Source: an uncultured Alphaproteobacteria bacterium (GTDB lineage: Bacteria > Pseudomonadota > Alphaproteobacteria > Puniceispirillales > Puniceispirillaceae). Taken from it: a stretch of DNA of 7,165 nucleotides. The notes under the pieces are model-generated. The model was not told where the DNA came from, did not search any database, and saw only the letters and a list, made by a program, of their open reading frames with translations. Both the position numbers and the translations under genes were made by a program. Shown in pieces: positions 1-6,273 of the stretch; position 1 is the stretch's first letter; the number at the start of each line of letters is the position of its first letter. The DNA lies in contig CAJYBL010000072.1 of NCBI GenBank assembly GCA_913064995.1, positions 1 through 7,165 of the forward strand, written 5' to 3'.

Positions 1-288
1 AATCTCCTGCATTGAGTTGCCTTTGCATATAACTTTATTGCGATCACGAAGGATGAATTTTGCCGCTTCGGTTGGAAAGCGTTGTTGTTTTTCAACAACA
101 TAAAGCGGGGTTTCATGCGTATGCCGGAAAATCGAAAAGGCGGCGCTGCCTGGCAAATGATCAATGGCGTAATCGCGCCATTCACCGCTGGCAACGCGGG
201 TGCTATAGGTTGCTAAGATTTGTCCAAGTTCGCTTCGGTTAAAGCATAATGGTTTGCGAAGCTTTTTCGGGTTGGATATACGCTGCAT
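1..288 (-). CDS. DUF2794 family protein, C-terminus cut off by the window edge
   Basis: The minus strand is open from an ATG at 288-286 to base 1, giving 96 residues without a stop, so the 3' end lies outside the window. The protein starts MQRISNPKKLRK and contains GEWRDYAIDHL, followed by a segment of the type AAFSIFRHTHETPLYVVEK. This arrangement (a short helix, the WRDYAIDH core, then beta strands ending in a Y-x-VEK segment) matches what I remember of DUF2794, a small family of unknown function in Alphaproteobacteria of roughly 110-120 residues, so perhaps 15-25 residues are missing. The start is well constrained because an in-frame TAG lies six codons upstream and no other ATG, GTG or TTG intervenes. 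The ribosome binding site is weak: AGG is about 14 bases from the ATG. The gene diverges from the YfgM-BamB-Der operon. No function can be given. Confidence 0.8.
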   Translation of the reverse strand, partial: MQRISNPKKLRKPLCFNRSELGQILATYSTRVASGEWRDYAIDHLPGSAAFSIFRHTHETPLYVVEKQQRFPTEAAKFILRDRNKVICKGNSMQEI

Positions 289-341
289 ATGGTTTGCTGT
301 TACCTAGCTTTTAGTGGTGGCTGTTTTTCCTATTCCAAGTT

Positions 342-370
342 ATGTTGAGACAGCTTTCGATTGAGGTCAA
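342..370 (-). promoter_or_regulatory. possible promoter for the DUF2794 gene
   Basis: On the minus strand TTGACC (370-365) is followed after 17 bases by CAACAT (347-342). The -35 box matches five of six consensus bases, but the -10 box only three. A start near 335 would leave a leader of roughly 45 bases before the ATG at 288. It overlaps TTGAGA (345-350) on the plus strand, which could be a -35 box for the divergent operon. Judged from sequence only. Confidence 0.25.
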
Positions 371-456
371 TAAAGCACTGGCATTTCGGTAAAAAGAATT
401 GCTATTACGGTGCCGGATAATTTGGCCGATCGGGCTGTGGATAAACCTTAGGTATT

Positions 457-476
457 CAGCAGTGAAATGCTGTTTT
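457..476 (+). other. leader hairpin followed by four T, just before the YfgM-like gene
   Basis: CAGCA (457-461) pairs with TGCTG (468-472) around the loop GTGAAA, followed by TTTT (473-476). The stem has only five pairs, so it would be a weak terminator or leader structure. It sits immediately before the GGAAG ribosome binding site (481-485) of the next gene, so it might influence expression of the operon, or it might be chance. Confidence 0.25.
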
Positions 477-499
477 GACTGGAAGTGATTGTTGAACGA

Positions 500-1126
500 A
501 TGGCTGATATTTTTGATGAGATTAATGAAGATCTGAAACGTGACCAGATGCAGGAATTATGGTTGCGCTATGGTAAATATGTAATCATTGCGGTTTCGCT
601 GGTGGTTATTGGGGTTGGCGCACGTCAAGGTTATAAGGCGTGGCAGGATCGTCAGGCAACCGAAGCCGCTGCGATTTATCATCAAGCCTTGAAATCTGAT
701 GATACCGCGTCTGCCCTTGCGGCACAGCTTGATATGTTAAGTCCGGGATATGCGATGCTGGCGCAGTTCCGCATTGCCGCAACACAGGCCGAAAACAAAG
801 ATTTTGATGCCGCCGAGGCAAGCTATCTTGCGCTGTCAACAGACCCCGATGTAAAGCCACTTTATCAACAAGCGGCAATCTTGTTATCGGTCATGAATGC
901 ACCGGCAAGCCGCAAACATGATGAATTGGCCGCAAGATTAACTGATCTTGAAAGTCAGGCTGGTCCATGGCAGTCAATGGCGCTTGAGCAGGCAGCAGGT
1001 CTGGCTCTGCGGTCAGGTGATCGCAAAGCGGCGATGACCAAATATGAGTCGCTGGCAGGGTTGTCAAATATTCCGGCTGGGGTGCGTCAACGGGCGCGTC
1101 AGATGCTGCAAATTCTAAAAGGCTAA
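500..1126 (+). CDS. YfgM-like membrane-anchored tetratricopeptide protein (TPR_21 type)
   Basis: A 209-residue protein with a short polar N-terminus rich in acidic residues (MADIFDEINEDLKRDQ), one membrane segment at about residues 26-43, and a helical, alanine-rich C-terminal region expected to lie in the periplasm. This is the layout of the YfgM / TPR_21 family; in E. coli YfgM associates with the SecYEG translocon and periplasmic chaperones and is encoded directly before BamB. The same order occurs here (BamB-like gene next, then der), which strongly supports the assignment. I chose ATG at 500 because family members start with a similar M-x-D-I-F segment. A GTG at 485 would add five residues but would overlap the GGAAG at 481-485 that looks like the ribosome binding site. 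The stop TAA overlaps an ATG at 1126. The exact role in this organism is inferred from family and context. Confidence 0.85.
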   Translation: MADIFDEINEDLKRDQMQELWLRYGKYVIIAVSLVVIGVGARQGYKAWQDRQATEAAAIYHQALKSDDTASALAAQLDMLSPGYAMLAQFRIAATQAENKDFDAAEASYLALSTDPDVKPLYQQAAILLSVMNAPASRKHDELAARLTDLESQAGPWQSMALEQAAGLALRSGDRKAAMTKYESLAGLSNIPAGVRQRARQMLQILKG

Positions 1127-1137
1127 TGGATAATACT

Positions 1138-1152
1138 TGGCGCATAGCGCCA
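1138..1152. other. short perfect hairpin between the YfgM-like gene and bamB
   Basis: TGGCGC (1138-1143) and GCGCCA (1147-1152) form a six-pair perfect stem with a three-base loop ATA. It starts 11 bases after the YfgM-like stop codon and about 70 bases before the bamB start. No T-run follows, so it is not a classical terminator. It may stabilise the upstream mRNA end or tune readthrough in the operon. Confidence 0.4.
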
Positions 1153-1221
1153 TGCCTTTATTTGAAAAGCATGAATTGGGCGAAACAGTATTGGTTTCAA
1201 ATGCATGCTAGGAGAGTTGTC

Positions 1222-2589
1222 ATGACGGTAAAGGAAATCTTGATGAATGGTCGGACTTTGCTGCGTCAATTGTCGTTGGTGCTTGGCAAATCGCTATCAG
1301 CCGGATTTGTCGTGCTTGCGCTATCATCCTGTTCAGAATCTGAATTGATTCTTGATGGTGATCGTGTCGCCATAATTACGACAAGCGATATGATCGCCGC
1401 TGATCCAGCGGCACTTGCGGAAGGCGCGGGCTTGCCTGATGTGATTGATATTTTGAATGCGGGCCACCCCGGGCTAAGCGCCGGTCATACTGGCGGTAAT
1501 GTCAAAGCATCCTTGCCGTTCAAGCAGGCATGGCGCGCTTCAATTGGTGGATCTGGCGATAGCCTGACCGAGCTTGCCCAGCCGATGGTGGCTGGTGAGC
1601 AGGTCTTTACCGTTGCGCCAAATGGCAAGGTCACAGCTTTTGACATAAAGACCGGCAAAGCCAATTGGCAGGTGAGCATTGAAGAATTTACCGATGATCC
1701 ATTGCCGGGGATTGCTGGCGGGCTGGCGGTTCGTGGTGAGACATTATTTGTTCATGCTGGCGGGCGCAGTCTTGCGGCGCTTTCGGTGCAGGATGGGTCA
1801 AAAATATGGTCGATATTACTGCGTTTTCCGGTTCGTGGTGGGCCAACGCTAATCGGGCGAGAGGCCGTTGTTGTAACTGATCTGGACGGTAATATTTTTG
1901 CCTATTCAGCCAATGATGGTTCGCTTTTCTGGGAACGCGCAGGCTTGCCGGTCAATACGGTTGTTTATGGTGCGCCGTCACCAGCCTTTGCCAATGATCA
2001 ATTGGCAGTTGCGGGTTATGGCGGTGATATCAGCCTTCTCGAAGCCAATTCAGGAAAGATTATCTGGTCTGATACATTGGCTGCGTTCAGCTTGCGGACC
2101 CCGCTTCAGCGGCTTGGTGACATTCGGGCGCATCCTGTTTTTGATGGCGGCCTTGTTTTTGCGGTCTCGCAAGCAGGGCAAATCGCGGCGTTTAATGCGC
2201 GGTCAGGTTTGTTGATTTGGGATCAACCGATTGGCGGTATTGAAATGCCGTGGGTCGCAGGCAAATCACTGTTTTTACAAACCATTGATGGACGGCTTTA
2301 CGCCTTGCGCCGCAGTGATGGCTCCGCTCGCTGGGTTGTCAATTTGCCCGGTGCCTTGCCAAAGGGTGTTGTAACATCAGAAAAAAATCCGCGTTATGTC
2401 GGGCCGGTCGTGGTTGATGGTAAGGTTATGGTAATTTCAAAATCGGGAAGCCTTTTCGTATTTGACGCAAATACTGGTAATGGCGGCAAGACAATTGATG
2501 TTGGCTCAGACGTTGTGACCCCGCCGCAATTGGCGAGTGGCATGATGTTTGTTCTAAGCGGCAACGGCACTCTTACGGCTTTTGACTAG
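1222..2589 (+). CDS. bamB: BamB-like outer-membrane lipoprotein, PQQ beta-propeller
   Basis: A 455-residue protein with an N-terminal signal of basic then hydrophobic residues ending in the lipobox LSSC, giving an acylated Cys37. Ser at +2 fits outer-membrane sorting. From about residue 110 onward come repeated PQQ/propeller blades of the form G-x-[hydrophobic]-x-A-[FL]-[DN]-x-x-[TS]-G-x-x-x-W, for example GKVTAFDIKTGKANW, GNIFAYSANDGSLFW, GQIAAFNARSGLLIW and GRLYALRRSDGSARW. BamB is the eight-bladed propeller partner of BamA in the machine that folds outer-membrane beta-barrels. The start at 1222 follows AGGAG (1210-1214) by seven bases. An alternative ATG at 1243 has its own AAGGA (1231-1235) and gives a more typical 30-residue lipoprotein signal. 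An ATG at 1126 overlapping the previous stop is open too, but would place the lipobox unusually far inside. Der follows after 15 bases. Confidence 0.9.
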   Translation: MTVKEILMNGRTLLRQLSLVLGKSLSAGFVVLALSSCSESELILDGDRVAIITTSDMIAADPAALAEGAGLPDVIDILNAGHPGLSAGHTGGNVKASLPFKQAWRASIGGSGDSLTELAQPMVAGEQVFTVAPNGKVTAFDIKTGKANWQVSIEEFTDDPLPGIAGGLAVRGETLFVHAGGRSLAALSVQDGSKIWSILLRFPVRGGPTLIGREAVVVTDLDGNIFAYSANDGSLFWERAGLPVNTVVYGAPSPAFANDQLAVAGYGGDISLLEANSGKIIWSDTLAAFSLRTPLQRLGDIRAHPVFDGGLVFAVSQAGQIAAFNARSGLLIWDQPIGGIEMPWVAGKSLFLQTIDGRLYALRRSDGSARWVVNLPGALPKGVVTSEKNPRYVGPVVVDGKVMVISKSGSLFVFDANTGNGGKTIDVGSDVVTPPQLASGMMFVLSGNGTLTAFD

Positions 2590-2604
2590 GATTGCAATCA
2601 TTTT

Positions 2605-4047
2605 ATGACTGTTACTTTTGCCATTGTTGGCCGCCCAAATGTTGGGAAATCAACGCTGTTTAACCGGTTGATTGGCCGTCAGCATGCGATTGTTGACAAC
2701 CAACCGGGGGTAACACGTGATCGCAGAGAAGGACAGGGATATCTTGCCACCTTGGCTTTTACCGTTATTGATACGGCCGGTCTTGAAGAGGCTGATGACG
2801 GCTCGCTTGAGGCACGGATGCGTCGCCAAACCGAAATAGCCATTCGAGATGCCGATATTACTTTGATGGTTGTTGATGCCAAAGCTGGGGTCACGCCGGT
2901 TGACAAGTTTTTTGCCAGTGAAATCAGAAAATCGGGCGCACGGGTTGTGCTGTTAGCGAATAAATGTGAAGGCAAGGCGGGCGCTACTGGCCTGTCTGAG
3001 GCATGGGCGCTTGGAATTGGTGAACCAGTGCCAATTTCGGCTGCGCATGGCGAGGGTCTTGTTGATTTGCATGACGCCATGCTGGAGGCAGCGGAGGCCA
3101 TCGGGCTTGACAATGTTCTGACCGGTGATGCTGACAATGAAGTTGATGACCATTTATTAACTGACGTTGATGGGCTTGATGAAAAGCTTGATGCTGATGG
3201 CAACCCCATTGATGTTTGGCAGGATGAACAGGTTGGCCAGCCAATGCGCATTGCCATTGTTGGCCGCCCAAATATGGGAAAATCAACGCTGATCAACAGC
3301 TTGATTGACGAAGACCGATTATTGACTGGCCCTGAGGCGGGGATTACGCGCGATTCAATCGAAGTGCCATTTCAATGGAATGGCAAGCCCTATAAGCTTG
3401 TTGATACTGCAGGAATACGTAGGCGTGCGCGGATTGCCGACAAGGTTGAAAAGCTAATGGTCGATGATGCGTTGCGCGCGGTTCAATATGCCCATCTTTG
3501 CGTTTTATTGATTGATGCAACCGAAGAAATTCATAAACAAGACCTATCCATTGCCCGCCTGATCGAAGAAGAAGGCCGGGCGATTGTTATCGGGGCGAAT
3601 AAATGGGATGCGGTTCGCCATAAACAGGCTGCCAGCGGTCAGATTTCGGATCGGCTGCAAACCTCGCTTGCGCAATTGCGCGGCGTTCCGGTTGTGCAAA
3701 TGTCAGGCCTGCATAAAAAGGGTCTTAGCAAGATTCTTGATGCGGCTGATGAGATGTATGGTATTTGGAATACGCGCATTTCCACCGGCCGGTTGAATCG
3801 TTGGCTTGATGCGATGCTGGAAGCACATCCGCCGCCTTTGGTTGAAGGGCGCCGTCTTCGCATTCGCTATATGACTCAGATTAAAACCCGCCCGCCGACA
3901 TTTGCATTATTTGTCAGTCGGCCGACTGATCTGCCGGAAAGCTATCTTCGCTATCTGACAGGTGGGCTGCGGGCTGATTTCGGGTTGCGCGGAGTGCCAA
4001 TCCGCATGGTGATGCGCAAGCGCGAAAACCCGTTTGCGCCAAGCTAG
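2605..4047 (+). CDS. der: GTPase Der (EngA), ribosome maturation
   Basis: A 480-residue protein with two tandem GTPase domains and a C-terminal KH-like domain, the full architecture of Der/EngA, an essential GTPase in assembly of the 50S ribosomal subunit. Domain 1 has G1 GRPNVGKS (residues 9-16), G2 Thr37, G3 DTAG (56-59) and G4 NKCE (119-122). Domain 2 has G1 GRPNMGKS (220-227), G3 DTAG (267-270) and G4 NKWD (332-335). The linker at about residues 167-213 is strongly acidic. The C-terminal domain, from about residue 365, contains the PPTFALFVSRP segment and ends in a basic tail. G4 of domain 1 has Glu where the consensus NKxD has Asp; I recall this as common in alphaproteobacterial Der, so I do not read it as loss of function. 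There is only a weak ribosome binding site (TAGGA overlapping the bamB stop), so translation may depend on bamB. Confidence 0.97.
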   Translation: MTVTFAIVGRPNVGKSTLFNRLIGRQHAIVDNQPGVTRDRREGQGYLATLAFTVIDTAGLEEADDGSLEARMRRQTEIAIRDADITLMVVDAKAGVTPVDKFFASEIRKSGARVVLLANKCEGKAGATGLSEAWALGIGEPVPISAAHGEGLVDLHDAMLEAAEAIGLDNVLTGDADNEVDDHLLTDVDGLDEKLDADGNPIDVWQDEQVGQPMRIAIVGRPNMGKSTLINSLIDEDRLLTGPEAGITRDSIEVPFQWNGKPYKLVDTAGIRRRARIADKVEKLMVDDALRAVQYAHLCVLLIDATEEIHKQDLSIARLIEEEGRAIVIGANKWDAVRHKQAASGQISDRLQTSLAQLRGVPVVQMSGLHKKGLSKILDAADEMYGIWNTRISTGRLNRWLDAMLEAHPPPLVEGRRLRIRYMTQIKTRPPTFALFVSRPTDLPESYLRYLTGGLRADFGLRGVPIRMVMRKRENPFAPS

Positions 4048-5087
4048 GCTTTAGCCAATTTATCAGATAATACCTCCCCGATACGTGTTAGAAGCGCGGC
4101 GATATTTTTGCTGCCCTGCTGATCAAGCGTATATTTGCGCGTCATATAGAGGCGGCGGTTGATCTCGATCTGGATTGATTGCTGGCGCGTGGCGGCGCGG
4201 CCATAGTTTTTGGTGATATAGCCACCAGCATAAGGATGGTTCCAGGCAAGGCTGTAGCCAGCCTCGGTAATGATTTTTGTCAAAAGATCGCCAATTGCTG
4301 GATCAAGCGTGCTGTGATGCAGATCGCCAAGCACGAAATCGGCAAGCGGTTTGTCATGTTGGTCATGCGATGGCATTGAATGGCAATCAATCAGCAGTGA
4401 CCGGCCAAAATTGCTATGGGCGGTTGCCAAGGCTGCCTGTACCGCCTGATGATAGGGTTTATGGACAAGCGCGATGCGGCTTTCTACCTCGTCTGACGGC
4501 AGTAATTGTCGATGGATTACCTCACGCGCTGCGGTTAGGCGCGGCAATAGCCCATAACCAGCCCGAACATGGCGTGATGATGCGGCGGCGGTATTGGCTG
4601 CGGTTGGTGGCGAGGTGAACATGGCGTTATCAAGCGCATCAACTGGCCGGTTAACATCGATATAGGCGCGCGAAATCTGGTTATTGATACAGGTGATGCC
4701 TTGATCGCGAACGCTACCAATCAATTGATCAACGCCAAAGTCCTCAAGCCCGCGAAGGGCGTTCACATCAGCAATGCTAGCGGCGATAAATTCGGCCGGA
4801 TAAACCCGACCCGCATGCGGCGATGATAAGACCACCGCGCTTGGTTGGCAATATGATGGCGGTGTCAAGATTTCGGCAGCGGTAAAGTGCGGCGCAGCAA
4901 GCGCGACCAGCGGCATGATCACCGGCCCTAGATCATTGTTTTTTGATTTGGCAGCATGTGATGATTGCTGTTGAGTGGACGGCAAAGATGCGGCTTTTGG
5001 CGCAGCTAGAGAGGGATTGTTTACCGGATCAATCACGGAATTAACCGCAATATGGGCATTTGATTTTGGCGCGGTTACTATGCTCAT
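4044..5087 (-). CDS. N-formylglutamate amidohydrolase family protein
   Basis: A 347-residue protein of the FGase family (PF05013), metal-dependent hydrolases that release formate from N-formyl-L-glutamate, the last step of one histidine degradation route; many members have unproven substrates. Visible family features are SPHAGR (residues 89-94, probable metal-binding His91), the DFGVDQL segment, SRAYIDVNRP (139-148), LLIDCHSMPS (231-240, with His236 a probable metal ligand), NHPYAGGYIT (283-292) and IQIEINRRLYM (305-315). The start at 5087 is preceded by AAGGTGG with a short spacer, good support for this ATG. The first 65-75 residues are a low-complexity Ala/Ser/Pro/Gln/Asn stretch not typical of the family; the catalytic domain could alternatively begin near Met58, where no good ribosome binding site is seen. 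The gene is convergent with der and its stop shares CTAG with der's stop. No other histidine-utilisation gene is in the window, so the pathway role is open. Confidence 0.9.
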   Translation of the reverse strand: MSIVTAPKSNAHIAVNSVIDPVNNPSLAAPKAASLPSTQQQSSHAAKSKNNDLGPVIMPLVALAAPHFTAAEILTPPSYCQPSAVVLSSPHAGRVYPAEFIAASIADVNALRGLEDFGVDQLIGSVRDQGITCINNQISRAYIDVNRPVDALDNAMFTSPPTAANTAAASSRHVRAGYGLLPRLTAAREVIHRQLLPSDEVESRIALVHKPYHQAVQAALATAHSNFGRSLLIDCHSMPSHDQHDKPLADFVLGDLHHSTLDPAIGDLLTKIITEAGYSLAWNHPYAGGYITKNYGRAATRQQSIQIEINRRLYMTRKYTLDQQGSKNIAALLTRIGEVLSDKLAKA

Positions 5088-5292
5088 TAATCCACCTTAA
5101 CTTGTGATTGTGATGGCGACAATAGCCAAGTTTTACGCTGCCTTGGCAATTGCCGCATTTTGATAGCAGGTTTTGCAATACCTGACCAGAATTGGCCGAA
5201 AAAAGGCTTGATATGACCGGCCGGTTGGTGCAGACATAGCCGGTGGGCAGCGTTACCGCGCAAACGGCTCGCCGGTTGGCAGGACGTCAGCA

Positions 5293-5321
5293 TTGACACA
5301 ATTGTTTATGCTCGTTTGATT
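5293..5321 (+). promoter_or_regulatory. probable promoter of tRNA-Val
   Basis: A perfect -35 box TTGACA (5293-5298) lies 17 bases before TTGATT (5316-5321), a poor -10 match of three of six bases. Transcription would start near 5328, about 16 bases before the mature tRNA, a normal spacing for a tRNA gene. The -35 box and its position carry most of the weight. Confidence 0.45.
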
Positions 5322-5343
5322 GGCTGACCATATGAAATGGTGT

Positions 5344-5418
5344 GGGGGTGTAGCTCAGCGGGAGAGCACTTCGTTGACATCGAAGGGGTCACAGGTTCAA
5401 TCCCTGTCACTCCCACCA
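5344..5418 (+). tRNA. tRNA-Val (anticodon GAC)
   Basis: A complete cloverleaf of 75 bases including an encoded CCA. Acceptor stem GGGGGTG (5344-5350) pairs with CACTCCC (5408-5414), one G-T pair; discriminator A5415; CCA 5416-5418. The D stem GCTC/GAGC is at 5353-5356 and 5364-5367. The anticodon stem CTTCG/CGAAG encloses the loop TTGACAT (5374-5380), with anticodon GAC at 5376-5378, reading the valine codon GTC. The T stem ACAGG/CCTGT (5391-5395, 5403-5407) encloses TTCAATC. The gene marks the change from conserved chromosomal genes to AT-richer DNA on its right; tRNA 3' ends are common integration sites for mobile elements. Confidence 0.97.
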
Positions 5419-5442
5419 TTTCCCCCAAGATATTTTTGAAGC

Positions 5443-5471
5443 AAAGCGCCATTTTTGGGGCTTTTTGTTTT
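5443..5471 (+). terminator. rho-independent terminator of tRNA-Val
   Basis: AAAGC (5443-5447) pairs with GCTTT (5460-5464) and CC (5449-5450) with GG (5457-5458), separated by one G-G mismatch, around the loop ATTTTT. The stem runs into TTGTTTT (5465-5471). It begins 25 bases after the tRNA CCA, a normal place for a tRNA terminator. The interrupted stem keeps confidence moderate. Confidence 0.65.
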
Positions 5472-5523
5472 CAGGCTTGTGTGTTGTGATTTCTGAGGAA
5501 TATTGCCGTGATTAGGGCACGGA

Positions 5524-5688
5524 TCATTTGCCCAAGTCTTCCATCTCCTGTCTTGCCTGCCACATCCCAACACAAGGCTTACAATGACCTGTAGCAGGTC
5601 GAATGGCTCTGTAAGCAGGATGCCTCTTGCAACCATCGACAATAATACTAAGCAACTCAACCTGCTTATCTAAATTTTCAACTTTCAT
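5524..5688 (-). CDS. small Cys/His protein, probable zinc-binding microprotein
   Basis: A 54-residue open frame with an acidic/hydrophobic N-terminus (MKVENLDKQVELL) and then Cys20-x2-His23-Pro-x-Tyr26, Arg30-Pro31, Cys36-x2-Cys39 and Trp43. The spacing C-x2-H...C-x2-C looks like a single zinc-binding knuckle. I recall short proteins of the pattern C-x2-HP-x-Y...R-x-P...C-x2-C...W from phages and accessory regions, but cannot name a family. The frame stays open further upstream to 5748, but that part is the terminator hairpin, so I prefer the ATG at 5688; an ATG at 5700 would give 58 residues. Neither has a recognisable ribosome binding site. The gene lies on the same strand as and just after the GYD gene's terminator, so it needs readthrough or its own promoter. 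It may be real because the Cys/His spacing is hard to explain by chance. Confidence 0.5.
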   Translation of the reverse strand: MKVENLDKQVELLSIIVDGCKRHPAYRAIRPATGHCKPCVGMWQARQEMEDLGK

Positions 5689-5703
5689 AACTAAAATCAT
5701 GCC

Positions 5704-5738
5704 ACAAAACAAGGCCAGCGAAAAGGCTGGCCTTGTTT
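5704..5738 (-). terminator. strong rho-independent terminator after the GYD-domain gene
   Basis: A perfect 13-pair inverted repeat, 5707-5719 against 5726-5738 (core AAGGCCAGC / GCTGGCCTT), with the six-base loop GAAAAG. Read on the minus strand the stem runs into TTGTTTTG. It lies 21 bases beyond the GYD gene's stop codon, just right for that gene. The plus-strand exit (TTGTTTGAAC) is also T-containing, so weak activity in the other direction is possible. Confidence 0.85.
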
Positions 5739-5758
5739 GAACAATCATAGCTTATTAG

Positions 5759-6082
5759 TTAAGAGCCAGGTGCGCGATACGCCCCGGTTATCTTATTTGC
5801 TCGACCAGCTATGTCGTTCATATCGATATATTCGAGCATCTCCAATTCGTCTAAAGCCCCCGACGCAGCCACGAGAACTTTCACGGCTGCGGCATCTTCG
5901 AAGCTCGAAACCTCTGCAACAACCGCGATATCGTATTTTCCTCTCAGGAATTGCAGGTCAATAAAGTTGCCACCCGATTTTTTAACCATTGCAGAAATTG
6001 CGGCGTGTCTGTCATCTTCTGGATTTTTCAAAAACCCAGCGAGGCCAGCATTTGAGTATTTTCCTAGAAATAAAAACTTCAT
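5759..6082 (-). CDS. GYD-domain protein
   Basis: A 107-residue protein matching the GYD family (PF08734), small alpha/beta ferredoxin-like proteins of unknown biochemical role. It has an N-terminal strand with GKYSNAGLAGF (residues 7-17), a helix with a conserved Arg (R25), Gly37-Gly38, then the name-giving motif, here G-K-Y-D (48-51), followed by a strand and a helix rich in Ala/Val and a final strand LDELEMLEYID. Length is normal for the family. The ATG at 6082 is preceded by AAGGAG with a six-base spacer, a very good ribosome binding site; the frame is open to 6130 but that extension has neither a site nor family similarity. It is a single-gene transcription unit ending in a strong terminator. 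Function cannot be given beyond a possible small-molecule or protein-binding role. Confidence 0.85.
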   Translation of the reverse strand: MKFLFLGKYSNAGLAGFLKNPEDDRHAAISAMVKKSGGNFIDLQFLRGKYDIAVVAEVSSFEDAAAVKVLVAASGALDELEMLEYIDMNDIAGRANKITGAYRAPGS

Positions 6083-6273
6083 CTTTCTCTCCTTGTTTAA
6101 TCGGAAAACCCTGCCACAAAATAATTCCATGGCAAAGTCTGGTCGATTTTAGGGAGAAATGCGCCAGGAAAATAGTTCTGTAAAACATATCTAACAAAAC
6201 TCTCGAAGTTGATGTAGCATGAATCTAAATAATTTCCTCAGGGTCGCTACACAACAAAACCAAGGTGAGAGCA

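Noticed and set aside
60..242. Sixty-residue plus-strand frame at the left end
   Set aside because: It is the antisense shadow of the DUF2794 gene and has no ribosome binding site or recognisable content.
2679..3296. Long minus-strand frame of 205 codons opposite der
   Set aside because: It is Ser/Ala/Pro-rich, as typical of the antisense of a GTPase gene, and lies wholly inside a certain gene.
5397..5660. Minus-strand frame of 87 codons
   Set aside because: It overlaps the tRNA-Val 3' end and the terminator and runs in another frame through the Cys/His microprotein.
5700..6121. Ten-base repeat TGCCACAAAA at 5700-5709 and 6112-6121 around the GYD gene
   Set aside because: Ten-base repeats are expected many times by chance in 7 kb, and no further similarity supports it.
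5811..6152. Plus-strand frame of 113 codons opposite the GYD gene
   Set aside because: Serine-rich antisense of a gene with a clear family match and an excellent ribosome binding site on the other strand.
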